Program-made: the position numbers and the translations under genes | Assembly (NCBI RefSeq): GCF_030052815.1 | Contig: NC_079510.1 | Location: 43,131,225 to 43,195,224 of the forward strand | DNA from: Hevea brasiliensis | Taxonomy: Eukaryota; Streptophyta; Magnoliopsida; Malpighiales; Euphorbiaceae | DNA length: 64,000 bases | Direction of reading: 5' to 3' | Shown: one piece after another, positions 1 to 11,711 of the stretch | Layout: each line of letters starts with the position of its first letter | How positions within the stretch are numbered: position 1 is the stretch's first letter | Notes under the pieces: model-generated | Databases searched by the model: none | The model's input: only the letters and a program-made list of their open reading frames with translations | What the model was told of the DNA's origin: nothing

Positions 1-1131
1 CCGTACACCAATTACTGCTTTTGCGGTTTTGCCTAGCTTTTGGGCCGTTTGTCTGAAAAATTTATTTTTTTAAATATATTAATTAAAAAATATTAAAATA
101 TAATTAAAAATTAAATTTAATTAATTTTAATTATAAAAATATTAAAATAATAAAATAATTTTTAATTATTTTTTTAATAATATTTTTATTTAAAAAAATA
201 ATTTTAAATTTTAAAATTTAATGCCAAATAAGATTTAAATCTGTCAGCATTTGAACTTATCTCGAAAAGTAAAAATTTTAAAAGTATTTATTAAAATTTT
301 TAAATTTTTATTTTTATTTAATTATAAAAATTTTTATACAAAAATAATTTTTTAATAATATTTAAAAAATAACTTAGCATCAATTTTAATCAAACGTTAG
401 TCCCACTATTTATTTTTTTGAAAATAATACTACTATTTATTTATGTTTTTACTTTTTTTCTTTATTTTCTTTGTTAAAAAAAATTTAAATATAAAATTTG
501 AAGAAATAAAAATTCAAAATTCACAAACAAATCATTAAAATCTATGTGATTATTATTTTAAAATGTCTACATAATAAACAAAAATTAAGACTTTACTTCA
601 ATCAAAATTTTTAATTTTTATCAATTTAATCATAAATCTTTCGTATTATTTTTAATTTTATTATTGACAATAATAATTCAAATATTTTTCCTGGTTATTA
701 ATTTTATTTAATCTTTTTAATTTTATTAATTTATTTAATAATTTTAATATTTTTATTAATTTAAACAAACTATATATTTTTTACTTTATTAATTTGTTCA
801 ACAATTTTAATATTTCCATTAATTTAAATATACTTCATCTTGATAAACAATATACTAATTAAATAATATATTTAATATTATTATCTTAAGTTTTAATTTT
901 TTTTTCTATTTCTATTTATTTTTTTAATTTACATCTTTCTCGTCATTTAATATCAAATTTAAGACCTACCAAATAAAAAAAAATTAAATATTTAAGCATA
1001 AAATATAAATAAATAATATTAGTATTACTATTTAAACATGAATATGAATAAATAAATGAATATCTTTGCTCTCTTTGATTTTCAATTCTCTATGTGTAGC
1101 TTAATGCTCAATTTTGCTCATATACCCGTGA

Positions 1132-1404
1132 GGAATGTTCAATTTAAATATTTTTAACTTTTTATCTAAATTATCACAAAACTTTCAATTTAAGTTTAAA
1201 AATAAATTGAACTTTTTGATTTTTAGATTAAATTAAGAAATTGAGCTCAAAAATTAAAAAAAATCAATTTACTGATTTTTTTCTAAATTAAAAAATAAAA
1301 AATTTAACTCAAAATTTTTAATTTATAAATTAAATTAAATTTAAACTAAAATTTTTAATTCAATTTAAATAAAAAATTAAAAATATACTAAATTTGAACA
1401 TTGT
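1132..1404. repeat. Foldback, MITE-like inverted repeat
   Basis: The left arm starting GAATGTTCAATTTAAATATT (1132) matches the reverse complement of the right end (1365-1404, starting CAATGTTCAAATTTAG) over about 40 bp with a few mismatches. The centre near 1255-1285 is itself palindromic around AAATCAATTTACTGATTT. Together this looks like a ~273 bp foldback miniature element. The extreme AT content means chance complementarity contributes, and I could not define a clean target duplication. Confidence 0.4.
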
Positions 1405-1473
1405 AATAAGTGCATATATTAGCTTTCTATCTATTATGCCTCCCTGGCTTCTTCTTCTTGTGATCTATTCGAT

Positions 1474-1704
1474 TTCTATAATTTCATATTTAAATTTTTT
1501 AGTTAATTCAATTTAATTCGAAACTCAAAATTTAATATAAATTGAGGATATATAATTTGATTGCAAATTTATGATGAATTTAGTTTTCTCTATAAATTTA
1601 TCTGGACTTCTATAATTTCATATTTAAAATTTTTAGTTAATTAAATTTAATTCAAAACTCAAAATTTAATATAAATTGAAGATATATAATTTGATTACAA
1701 ATTT
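1474..1704. repeat. 97 bp direct duplication
   Basis: Two near-identical 97 bp copies, 1474-1570 and 1608-1704, both start TTCTATAATTTCATATTTAA and end near GATT(G/A)CAAATTT. They are offset by 134 bp and separated by 37 bp of unrelated sequence. No coding role is visible. Confidence 0.7.
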
Positions 1705-2291
1705 TTATTAAGTCAATATGATTATGATTGGGTAGTTTTGAAAGAAATTTCATATTCAAGTTGCTCTACCTTTCACTTTTTGCAGACGGAAAAGAAATCA
1801 TGATTGAAGTGCAGCTAAATTAAAAGCTTTAACAACAATTATCTTCTCGCAATGCGTCAACATCCCACAATGATTGATATCTAATAATTCACCATTTTGT
1901 TTCCCAATTACAAGAGAGGGGAGTGGAAGAAAATTTTGTCATTTTCTTTTACTTTTCCAATTTGTTTTATGATTGATAGGGTAATAAATAAAAAATAAAA
2001 AACCTATCTTTCCTTCTTTTACTAATTATATGAAATGCAGTGCAAATATTTGAATTTTTTAAATTCATTTGTAATTAAAGTACTCCAAATATTAAATCAT
2101 TTGCTTTATATTTTTTATCCTTAATAAATTGTTATTAAAAACTTAATATATAATGAAAATTAGATGGGCTTTAAAAAAGAAATTAATATGCAACCATGAA
2201 AATATTTTGGAAAGTATCAAAATAAATAAAATAAAATTTGAGTTTTTTTTCTCTTTCTAAAAGATTTTCCATATAGATTGGACAGTAGCTA

Positions 2292-4343
2292 TGTCACGAC
2301 CCAAAATTCTGAACCGTGACCGGCACATAATTTAAGTATTCTTAAATCATGCAAGCCTTATTAGAGTATCTTGAATAAATATATTGTCACTTACTAATCC
2401 CAAAAGTAGACAAAATCCAAATAAATAAAATGCTGAATAAACATCATAAATATCCCATAAGTAAACTGCGGAGTCTCTACAGATTTCAAATAAAAACTTA
2501 AACTGTTCAATAAACTAAACTAATTATTAGCCCGAGAAAACATGAATTCGGGCATACCATGAGAACCAATCAAAGTTGTCCCTCTCCAGAAAATGAACTA
2601 AATATTTGGATCAATTTGAATTCTACCGATCCAAATAGATAAATGCATGAGAAAACGTGGTTTGAGCTAGATGCTCGATGAATGATAATTATAGCACACA
2701 ACGGAATAGGAACAGCACGCTTGATTAATTTCACAATAAATTTTCTTTTCAATAATATCATGCTCATCTTTGTCACAAAATCATTAATAAAATAACTTCA
2801 GAAACATATATATAAAAGAAATTTATTCAATAAAAATTTTATGGTACAAAGGCACTGTGGTGATGATACCCCACATCACCAAAGGTCAGATGGTAAGCGC
2901 GCTACCAGATATCAGATACCTTACTCCTCCTTCACAGATATCAATGCATATGATACTAATGCAAACCATAAACTGCAATGATGCATGACTCGACAATGCA
3001 ACCTAATACCGTGATAGTCCACACGGCGGGGCGGATAACGTAAATGAATCGGGCACGGTACCAATTCAAAACAGAAAATCAATTTGTACAAATCAATCAA
3101 AATCAATAAAAAATTTCAGATAGCAAATAATAACTGATAGTGCAATTCCAATAGTGTATTTCAATAGTTTCAGAGAGTCAATAAAATCAAATCAATCTCA
3201 AATCAATTCAATAAAATCAAATCAATCTCAAATCAATTCAGTAACACATCGGTAAATTTTATAGTCAAATATCAATCAATATAAATACATTAAAGGCCTG
3301 TTCCCGGAATCCTAATGGGTCTAATGCAGAAATAGTTGACAAAATCAATTATTTAATCAAAATCGAAATAAAATTCAATAACAAAATAAAACTCTAGAAA
3401 ATCATATATAAAATAATTGTTAAAATATTGATTTAAAATTTTATTTAATAACAAATTTAATGCTAAGAAATTTTAAAAGGGACTAAAACGGTGTCATGTA
3501 CTATAATTACCACTCACCTGGAACCTCCAAGACAATAGTTATTTTCAATGGAAGAGAGACAATTTCAACTGACTGATTGAATATTTGAATCTCCTACATA
3601 CCCAAAATATAAGAGAAAAATATCAAATAATAATAAAATATAATAACTCTTGTTTATATATATATATATATATACATGATGAATGGGACGATGGACGGAC
3701 GATGGACGAATAGTTATAGCTTTACATATATATATACATGATGAATGGGACAATGGACGGACGATTACATGATGAATGGGACGATGGACGGACGATGGAC
3801 GAATAGTTATGGCTTTACATATATATATATATATATTATTATCCAATAATAATTATGATGAACACAATTTAATACCAATGATCAAAAATAATTTTATGGA
3901 GTAGTTGTAACAGATTAAGAAAATAAAATAAAATTAGATTCAACCATTATTGAATAAGGAATGAGAATTATTACCTTGAAACAGAATCAAAAGTGATGAT
4001 TAGAGAAGTAAAAATTTAGGGTTTCTCTGTTGTGAGTATTTGATAGAAAAAGGAGGTGACAAATAGGTTTTGAGAGCAAAGTTTAGCAGAAGAGATGATT
4101 AGGGTATATATATATTTCAAGAGTTCTGTTAGGTGTAGAATGGGATAAGAGTTATCATTGAACTGGGTTGTTCAGATTGCAGATATATATTTAATTTCAA
4201 AAATAATATATTTATCTAAAAATAAATAAGCAGACTATCTAATAAAATATATATATATTTTTTTGTAAATATATTAAATTATTGTTAGCTAATTAAAATA
4301 AAATAAAATAATAATAAATAATAATTGTATATGGGTTTTCACA
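2292..4343 (-). repeat. 3' LTR of element 1
   Basis: This is the left copy on the plus strand and the 3' LTR in the sense of the element. It is almost identical to 8036-10091 apart from a few short scrambled patches and AT-run length. It contains a repeated 25 bp segment near 3178-3240 and a GGACGATGGAC-type minisatellite at 3674-3832. Confidence 0.93.
3674..3832. repeat. Minisatellite inside the element 1 LTR
   Basis: A ~62 bp unit starting ACATGATGAATGGGACGATG and ending in an (AT)n run occurs as a full copy, a ~31 bp truncated copy and another full copy. The same array is in the other LTR (about 9413-9582), where the AT run after the last unit is longer. The array was therefore present before insertion, and the AT run changed length afterwards. 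Confidence 0.8.
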
Positions 4344-4356
4344 TACTTCCCTCCTT
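4344..4356 (-). other. Polypurine tract of element 1
   Basis: In the element's sense direction the sequence reads AAGGAGGGAAGTA directly before the TG that opens the 3' LTR. This is the expected plus-strand primer position. Confidence 0.8.
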
Positions 4357-4361
4357 AAAAA

Positions 4362-4380
4362 AAATTCGGTCCCCGAATTT
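4362..4380 (-). other. AGGA-class hairpin before the purine tract (element 1)
   Basis: In sense, AAATTCG pairs perfectly with CGAATTT around GGGAC; an eighth pair is possible. It lies 18 nt from the 3' LTR. Similar hairpins occur at the same place in the other Gypsy elements of the window. Confidence 0.7.
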
Positions 4381-4394
4381 GAATAGACAAAATT

Positions 4395-5024
4395 CTAACC
4401 TGAAGAATCAAATAAGTGAGGATATTTGGCTCGCATTTCAGATTCTGCCTCCCATGTGGTCTCACTGCTTGAGTGATTATGCCACAAGACTTTGATTAAA
4501 GCTACTTCCTTAGACCGGAGTTTCCTAATTTGTCGATCTAAAATCTTTACTGGTTGCTCCTCATATGACATATCATCCCTAAATTGCATGGTTTGAGGTT
4601 GTAAAACATGAGATGGATCTGGTACATACTTCCTAAGCATAGAAATATGGAAAACTGGATGTACATGTGCAAAACCAGGTGGAAGGGCTAAACGGTAGGC
4701 AACTGCTCCAATTCTCTCCAAATTTTCAAATGGACCAACAAATCGAGGGCTAAGCTTCCCTTTCTTTCCAAACCTCATGATTCCTTTCATAGGGGAAACT
4801 CTCAGAAATACATGATCACCAATCATAAATTCTACATCTTTACGCTTAGGGTCAGCATAACTTCTCTGTCGACTTTGAGCAATCAAAAGTCGATCACGAA
4901 TTAGTCGAACCTTCTCTGAAGTTAATTGTATCAACTCTGGTCTAGTAAGCCTTCTTTCTCCAACTTCATCCCAACAAACCGGTGACCTACACTTTCGACC
5001 ATATAATGCCTCATATGAAGCCAT
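4395..5024 (-). pseudogene. Integrase C-terminal part with chromodomain-like tail (element 1)
   Basis: A 209-residue frame forms the end of the Gypsy polyprotein. It carries the conserved YEALYGRKCRSPVCWDE segment, then the integrase C-terminal fold ending in a [16 protein letters not shown] block (residues ~95-135). The tail contains E-E-Q-P-V, then VLWHNHSSSETTWEAE around residues 180-195, typical of the chromodomain of Tekay-type chromoviruses, which is thought to guide integration to chromatin marks. It is separated by stops and a frameshift from the integrase core at 5027-5473, so it is not a separate gene but a broken piece of pol. It ends with its own stop just before the hairpin and purine tract. 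Confidence 0.85.
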
Positions 5025-5026
5025 CT

Positions 5027-5473
5027 CTATACTTGCACGATAATCATATTATAAGTAAACTCTACTAAAGGCAAATGATGATCCCAACCACCACCAAAAT
5101 CCATAACGCATGCACGAAGCATGTCCTCTAATGTCTGTATGGTCCTTTCTGACTGTCCATCCGTCTGAGGGTGAAAAGCAGTACTAAAGTCTACTCGTGT
5201 TCCTAAAGCTTCTTGGAATTTCTTCCAAAATCGAGAAGTAAACTGAGTACCACGATCAGAGATAATGGAAACTAGAACTCCATGAAGACTAACAATCTTG
5301 TTTATATACAACTGTGCAAGTTTAGCAAAGTCATATGTAGTCTTCACAGGAAGGAAATGAGCAGATTTTGTCAATCCCACTATCACCAGTTGCATTGTAA
5401 CCACCTCGTGTACTAGGTAAACCCACAAAAAGTCCATGGCAATATGCTCCCACTTCCACTCGAGGATAGGCAA
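5027..5473 (-). pseudogene. Integrase catalytic core (element 1)
   Basis: A 148-residue frame with the retroviral-type integrase core. The first acidic residue is in HIAMDFLWV, the second in IISDRGTQFTSRFW and the glutamate in HPQTDGQSERTIQTLE, so the D-D-E set is visible. The frame ends at MIIVQV, where it should continue into the C-terminal part at 4395-5024. The fragment belongs to the pol polyprotein and should be read with its neighbours. Confidence 0.85.
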
Positions 5474-5978
5474 CGGTGAAGTAACCTAGATGGTCTCTCG
5501 ATGTTACTGCTTAACTCGCCGACAAGTCAAACATTTAGCAACAAAGTCCGCAACATCCTCTTCATGCCACCCCACCAATAATGCTCCCTTAAATCACGGT
5601 ACATCTTAGTTGAACTCGTGTACTGTAAAGGTAATGGTGTGCCTCCTCCATGATTTCTCTTCTCAACTCATCAACATTGGGGACACAAAGTCTAGTGCCA
5701 TAACGAAGAACTCCATCATCATTCAACATGAATCCTTGAGCTTGGCCTTGATGAATATTATCTATAATCTCACACAGCTGAGAATCCCTCTTTTGAGCAG
5801 CCTTAATTCGATCAATCAAGATAGACCTAACTCGAAAATGTGCTAAGAATGATCCAGCTATGATTTCAAACTCTACTCCCTGATCTAGCAACTCATGTAA
5901 TTCACCAATCAAAGGCCTCATCTTGGTAGATATATGGGCTAAACTACCAGAAGACTTCCTGCTTAGAGCATCAGCCAC
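5474..5978 (-). pseudogene. RNase H / integrase junction and zinc-binding region (element 1)
   Basis: The frame starts with MADALSRKSSGSLA, the conserved end of the Gypsy RNase H to integrase linker, and reaches VDELRREIMEEAHH, the histidine half of the H2C2 zinc finger. It then leaves frame; the cysteine half (C-L-T-C) can still be read downstream near 5510-5540 in another frame. One frame change therefore lies inside the zinc finger. Confidence 0.75.
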
Positions 5979-6002
5979 TACATTAGCTTTTCCAGGGTGA
6001 TA

Positions 6003-6518
6003 CTATATGGTACAATCATAATCCTTCAGCAATTCTACCCATCTTCTTTGCCTAAGATTAAGATCACGTTGGTCAAAGATGTATTTGAGACTTTTGTGGT
6101 CAGTGAAGATTTCACAAGTCTCACCATACAGATAGTGCCTCCAGATTTTCAAAGCAAAAATTACTGCAGCCATTTCCAAATCATGAGTTGGATAATTCTG
6201 CTCGTGCCTTTTCAACTGACAAGAAGCATATGCAATAACCCGTCCATGCTGCATCAAAATACATCCTAAACCAATCCTAGAAGCATCACAATATACTACA
6301 TAACCCCCTGATCCAGATGGAAGGGCTAACACTGGTGCTATAGTTAAACGAGTCTTAAGCTCCTGAAAACTTTTTTTTTTTTTTTCACAAGCCTCAGACC
6401 ACTGAAATTTCACATTCTTCTGTGTCAACTTAGTTAAAGGTGCTGCAATAAGAGAGAAGTCTTGAACAAACCGTCTACAATACCCTGTTAAACCCAAGAA
6501 ACTACGAATCTCTAACAC
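6003..6518 (-). pseudogene. RNase H domain (element 1)
   Basis: A 171-residue frame, starting in the connection region ([17 protein letters not shown]) and covering RNase [41 protein letters not shown] and [24 protein letters not shown]. The catalytic acids of the domain are present. The frame is separated from the reverse transcriptase by a stop near 6520-6540. A T11-13 run at 6370-6383 marks an A-run in the sense strand that may be length-variable. Confidence 0.85.
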
Positions 6519-6533
6519 AGTTGTGGGTCTAGG

Positions 6534-7190
6534 CTAATGAAGCACTGCCTCAACTTTCTTCTTATCAACGCACACCCCATCCTTAGATACTGTATGGCCT
6601 AGGAAAGCCACACTATCTAACCAAAACTCACATTTTGAGAACTCGGCATATAGCTTGTGTTCTCGTAAGGTCTGAAGGACAATTCTCAAATGCTGTTCAT
6701 GCTCCTCCTTACTCTTTGAGTACACTAGAATGTCATCGATGAACACTATAACAAATTGATCTAAGAAAGGCTTGAAAACTCTATTCATGAGATCCATAAA
6801 AACGGCCGGAGCATTGGTAAAACCAAAAGACATTACAAAAAATTCATAGTGTCCATACCTAGTCCTAAAGGCCGTCTTGAGTATGTCTTCTTTCTTGACC
6901 CTCAATTGATGATACACAGATCGAAGATCAATCTTGGAAAAATATTTTGCACCTTGAAGTTGGTCAAACAGGTAATCTATGCATGGAAGAGGATACTTAT
7001 TACGCACAGTCACCTTATTCAATTGCCTATAATCAATGCATATTCTCAAAGACCCATCCTTCTTCCGTACAAATAACACAGGAGCACCCCATGGAGAAAC
7101 ACTAGGGTGAATAAACCCCTTATCTAGTAGGTCCTGTAGTTGCTCCTTCAACTCCTTAAGTTCTGCGGGTGCCATACGATAAGATGGCAT
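6534..7190 (-). pseudogene. Reverse transcriptase domain (element 1)
   Basis: A 218-residue frame with the complete palm and finger motifs of a Ty3/Gypsy reverse transcriptase: [45 protein letters not shown] and the active site [10 protein letters not shown]. It starts mid-domain in the block [15 protein letters not shown]. The upstream protease/RT linker lies in a different frame at 7266-7472. Sequence conservation is good, which fits the recent insertion suggested by the LTRs. Confidence 0.9.
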
Positions 7191-7265
7191 AGATATGGGC
7201 TTAGTTCCAGGAACTAAGTCTATACCAAACTCTACCTCTCGCTCCAGGGGTAAACCTGATAAATT

Positions 7266-7875
7266 TTATGGAAACACATCAGGAAACTTCTTAACCACTG
7301 CAACATTCTCCAAACCTGCACCTTCTACCTGAACATCTCTAACATAAGCTAGATACCCTTTACACCTCTTTCGCAATAATCGTCTAGCACTCACTACGGA
7401 GATAAGATTACTAGAGGCTATACTGCGATCTCCATGAAATTGAAGCCTCTCCAGGAATTTTAAAGAGTACAACTTTATTATGACAATCCAATGAAACGTA
7501 ATAAGTGGCTAACCAATCCATGCCTAAAATCACATCAAACTCAAACATATCCAAAGAAACAAGATCTGCAGCTAATTCCGTATCTCCAATGTGCACTATA
7601 CATCCCCTATACACCATATTAGTGTCTATTGCATTCCTCATAGGTGTTGATACAGATGAAGGATACTCTAACAAAGTAGGTGGTGTGCTAAATATCATGG
7701 AAAAGTATGAAGAAACAAAGGAATGGTTGTGCCGCAGTCTTATCCATAGGCGTCTGTTCAGATGTCTGATTAATAGTTTAAGGTGGTACCTCCCTTGTTG
7801 GATCAAGGTTTGCACCATTAAGACCCTTGGCCTTAGCTCTCCTCTTACATTTAATAGACTCAGGCACCTATTCAT
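7266..7875 (-). pseudogene. Aspartic protease region and linker to RT (element 1)
   Basis: Two overlapping minus frames (7411-7875 and 7266-7472) cover the retropepsin-like region. It is recognised by GCIVHIGDTELAADL, then DMFEFDVILGMDWLATYYVSLDC, a hallmark of plant Tekay proteases, followed by ARRLLRKRCKGYLAYV and VKKFPDVFP of the protease-RT linker. The N-terminal active-site part is not clearly visible, and the gag and zinc knuckle that should precede it are missing. Confidence 0.75.
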
Positions 7876-8019
7876 TTTAATAAATAAGTATTAAATTTGA
7901 AAATGTGAGCTAAATTAAGACAGGTGAAAAGGTACGAAGGACGCAGACATCTAAAGCAATGATAAACTGAAAAGACGTTAAGGATCTTATGCTCCGCAAG
8001 TTTACTAGACCTCAACCGA

Positions 8020-8031
8020 GCTCTGATACCA
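8020..8031 (-). other. Primer binding site of element 1 (tRNA-iMet)
   Basis: In the sense of the element TGGTATCAGAGC lies 4 nt inside the 5' LTR. This is the usual initiator-methionine tRNA primer site. Confidence 0.9.
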
Positions 8032-8035
8032 ACTT

Positions 8036-10091
8036 TGTCACGACCCAAAATTACAATCAGGATCGCGCATAATTTAAGTATTCTTAAATCATGCAAGCCT
8101 TATCAGAGTATCTTGAATAAATATATTGTCACTTACTAATCCCAAAACTAGACAAAATCCAAATAAATAAAATGCTGAATAAACATCATAAATATCCCAT
8201 AAGTAAACTGCGGAGTCTCTACAGATTTCAAATAAAAACTTAAACTGTTCAATAAACTAAACTAATTATTAGCCCGAGAAAACATGAATTCGAGCATACC
8301 ATGAGAACCAATCAAAATTGTCCCTCTCCAGAAAATGAACTGAATATTTGGATCACCGCAATTCTACCGATCCAAATAGATAAATGCAGAGAAAACGTGG
8401 TTTGAGCTAGATGCTCAGTGAATGATAATTATAGCACACAACGGAATAGGAACAGGCAGACGCTTGATTAATTTCACAATAAATTTTCTATTCAATAAAA
8501 TCATGCTCATGCTGTCAAAATCATTAATAAAATAACTTCGTAAAACATATATATAAAAGAAATTTATTCAATAAAAATTTTATGGTACAGTGCACCAGGG
8601 TGATGATACCCCACATCACCAAAGGTCAGATGGTAAGCACGCTACCAGATATCAGATACCTTACTCCTCCTTCACAGATATCAATGCATATGATACTAAT
8701 GCAAACCATAAACTGCAATGATGCATGACTCGACAATGCAACCTAATACCGTGATAGTCCACACGGCGGGCGATAATGTAAATGAATCGGGCACGGTACC
8801 AATTCAAAACAGAAAATCAATTTGTACAAATCAATCAAAATCAATAAAAAATTTCAGATAGCAAATAATAACTGATAGTGCAATTCCAATAGTGTATTTC
8901 AATAGTTTCAGAGAGTCAATAAAATCAAATCAATCTCAAATCAATTCAATAAAATCAAATCAATCTCAAATCAATTCAGTAACACATCGGTAAATTTTAT
9001 AGTCAAATATCAATCAATATAAATACATTAAAGGCCTGTTCCCGGAATCCTAATGGGTCTAATGCAGAAATAGTTGACAAAATCAATTATTTAATCAAAA
9101 TCGAAATAAAATTCAATAACAAAATAAAACTCTAGAAAATCATATATAAAATAATTGTTAAAATATTGATTTAAAATTTTATTTAATAACAAATTTAATG
9201 CTAAGAAATTTTAAAAGGGACTAAAACGGTGTCATGTACTATAATTACCACTCACCTGGAACCTCCAAGACAATAGTTATTTTCAATGGAAGAGAGACAA
9301 TTTCAACTGACTGATTGAATATTTGAATCTCCTACATACCCAAAATATAAGAGAAAAATATCAAATAATAATAAAATATAATAACTCTTGTTTATATATA
9401 TATATATATATACATGATGAATGGGACGATGGACGGACGATGGACGAATAGTTATAGCTTTACATATATATATACATGATGAATGGGACAATGGACGAAC
9501 GATTACATGATGAATGGGACGATGGACGGACGATGGACGAATAGTTATGGCTTTACATATATATATATATATATATATATATTATTATCCAATAATAATT
9601 ATGATGAACACAATTTAATACCAATGATCAAAAATAATTTTATGAAGTAGTTGTAACAGATTAAGAAAATAAAATAAAATTAGATTCAACCATTATTGAA
9701 TAAGGAATGAGAATTCTTACCTTGAAACAGAATCAAAAGTGATGATTAGAGAAGTAAAAATTTAGGGTTTCTCTGTTGAGAGTATTTGATAGAAAAAGAA
9801 GGTGACAAATAGGTTTTGAGAGCAAAGTTTAGCAGAAGAGATGATTAGGGTATATATATATTTCAAGAGTTCTGTTAGGTGTAGAATGGGATAAGAGTTA
9901 TCATTGAACTGGGTTGTTCAGATTGCAGATATATATTTAATTTCAAAAATAATATATTTATCTAAAAATAAATAAGCAGACCATCTAATAAAATATATAT
10001 ATATATTTTTTTGTAAATATATTAAATTATTATTAGCTAATTAAAATAAAATAAAATAATAATAAATAATAATTGTATATGGGTTTTCACA
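8036..10091 (-). repeat. 5' LTR of element 1
   Basis: This is the right copy on the plus strand and the 5' LTR in the sense of the element. It is near-identical to 2292-4343 and ends at the target duplication AGCTA (10092-10096). Transcription from it would run leftward, away from the gene at 10177. Confidence 0.93.
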
Positions 10092-10176
10092 AGCTAGTTG
10101 CCATCCACACCCATATAATTAACCTTATCCAAGCAAACCAACACCCCCTTGGGTGTCTGTGGTGTGTTTATCTTCA

Positions 10177-11070
10177 ATGTTGAAGCAAACAGGGAAATGG
10201 GCCATATCTTCCTCACGCTTACCTAATCTCTCAAAGCTCAACCCTCATCTTCACATTCACAATACTGTATTTTTAATCCCCAAAATCGGAGATCTAATAT
10301 TAAGCACTCAGGTACAAGTTTCAAGCATTCGTTGTAGTGCAAGAAGAAGAGTGAGATATGAGGATGAAAATGAAGATGAAGAAGAAGATGAGTCTGGACA
10401 TAATGAGAAGATTGCTTTGTTGGAAATGTATACTCAATCTGCAAGAGAAGAAGCTCTTCTTGTTCAAGCAGTTGTGGATGAGCAAGAAGTAGAAGTGCTC
10501 ATTTTCAAGGTTAGCTCTTCAAAATTCTTGCTATTTCCTTTATTATTATTATTATTATTATTCAAAAAAGTTTAGTCGGCTCTCCAATTCAAGGTCAGAA
10601 CATACTATCAACTTTTTAAAATTATATTAGAACGGCGTTGAATGTATCTTACCAACTAAACCAATCATTTTTTATTTTTGAAAGATTATCATTTTGTCAT
10701 ATTAATATTGTAATGTCAACTCTCAACAAATGTTAATAATAATTTGTTGATTAAAAATTATTGTTTAGATTCAATTCATCATAAAATTAAAAATTAAATT
10801 TACAAAATTTATATATTTAATAAATAAAAATTAAATTTAAATAAGAAAAATTCTGTTGAAATTAGTTAATTTATTGATTATGAATGGCAGGGATTCTCTT
10901 CGAGCTTGAGCTACGAGACTTCACCGGATCCATCGAGGAGTGTTCTTCCGACGAGGGCAGTAATCAAGTCCATAGACAGAATTAAGGGGCCTTTTGACCC
11001 CTCCAATATAGAGTATATAGAGAAAGGCCTAACTTGGGAATCCTTCAAAACCCGTTTTGCTTCAGCATGA
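10177..11070 (+). CDS. Putative plastid protein of unknown function, two exons
   Basis: Exon 1 is 10177-10509 and exon 2 is 10891-11070, with a phase-0 GT-AG intron of 381 bp. The spliced protein is 170 residues. I chose ATG 10177 because it is the first in-frame ATG of the exon. The N-terminus is rich in Ser, Lys, Leu and Arg without acids for about 60 residues, like a chloroplast transit peptide. An acidic stretch follows (YEDENEDEEEDESGHNEK), then a helical segment IALLEMYTQSAREEALLVQAVVDEQEVEVLIFK. The junction reads LIFK-GFSSSLS, and the C-terminus contains RAVIKSIDRIKGPFDPSNIEYIEKGLTW. I believe this matches a conserved plant family of unknown function (possibly DUF7734, from memory and uncertain). 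The 5' end lies only 81 bp after the target duplication of element 1, so its promoter may have been altered. Confidence 0.75.
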
Positions 11071-11711
11071 TTTTGTAAAAATACATTTTAAGTCTCCCAA
11101 TTTCTTCGTGTTTTTTCTGTAATTGAGTCTTGTTACTAATGTCGATCCCAAATTTTTTGAATAAAAGTTGAGTTAGAGTTGAGTTGATGTATAGGGTGAC
11201 TATAATTAATAAATATTGAGGCTCTCTTTACTCTTCATCCATATAAAGAAGTGATAAATGATAATTTTTTAAAAATTAATACAAAGTTATTCCATTCATA
11301 TGTGAATTTTTAACACCAAATATTAATTAATGCATTAATCACTAAATTAATAATAATGGTTGGCCAATACATTGATTGATAGAGGAATGGTGGGTTTGGT
11401 CAAAAGCATGATCATTTTAAAATTTTATTGTTTAGTCAATTAATGGGGCTAGAAGGCTTATCCTTGTAAGGATAACTATTAATATATTTGCTCATTAATT
11501 TCATGGGTACCATGGGGCAAGTGGATATCCAATAATGTCATCCTTGGCTACTGCATTTATTTATTTTGGTCGGTGCACGTTTTGTGGAAGAATTCATGGC
11601 ATTCAATAATTTGCCATATAATGAAGCCCCGAGTCTCTACTTGTTTCCATTTCTCACTTGGAAAGAAAGGCAAAGATAAAGGCTTCACTGGCATTACTGA
11701 AACAGAGAGAG

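Larger units (their letters stand above)
1..2286. other. AT-rich intergenic DNA
   Basis: No reading frame, splice pattern or RNA gene is recognisable here. The stretch is extremely AT-rich with many A and T runs. It contains a foldback repeat (1132-1404) and a 97 bp direct duplication (1474-1704), listed separately. It ends at the target-site duplication of the first LTR retrotransposon. Confidence 0.7.
2292..10091 (-). mobile_element. Ty3/Gypsy Tekay-type LTR retrotransposon, gag-deleted (element 1)
   Basis: A complete structural element of ~7.8 kb lies on the minus strand. Two ~2.05 kb LTRs (2292-4343 and 8036-10091) start TGTCACGACC and end TTTTCACA on the plus strand. They are flanked by a perfect 5 bp target duplication AGCTA (2287-2291 and 10092-10096). 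A tRNA-iMet primer site and a purine tract are in the expected places. The internal part encodes protease, reverse transcriptase, RNase H and integrase with a chromodomain-like tail, in that order, which fits the Tekay (Del) chromovirus clade. Only about 160 bp separate the primer site from the first protease-side frame, so gag is essentially absent and the element cannot act alone. Several frames are broken. Confidence 0.93.

Noticed and set aside
3674..3832. A CRISPR-like array
   Set aside because: The units are directly adjacent with no unique spacers, it is a plant LTR, and no cas genes exist.
3565..3846. A repeated short protein in the element 1 LTR
   Set aside because: It is the translation of a minisatellite with AT runs in an LTR. 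No start context, homology or second line of support.
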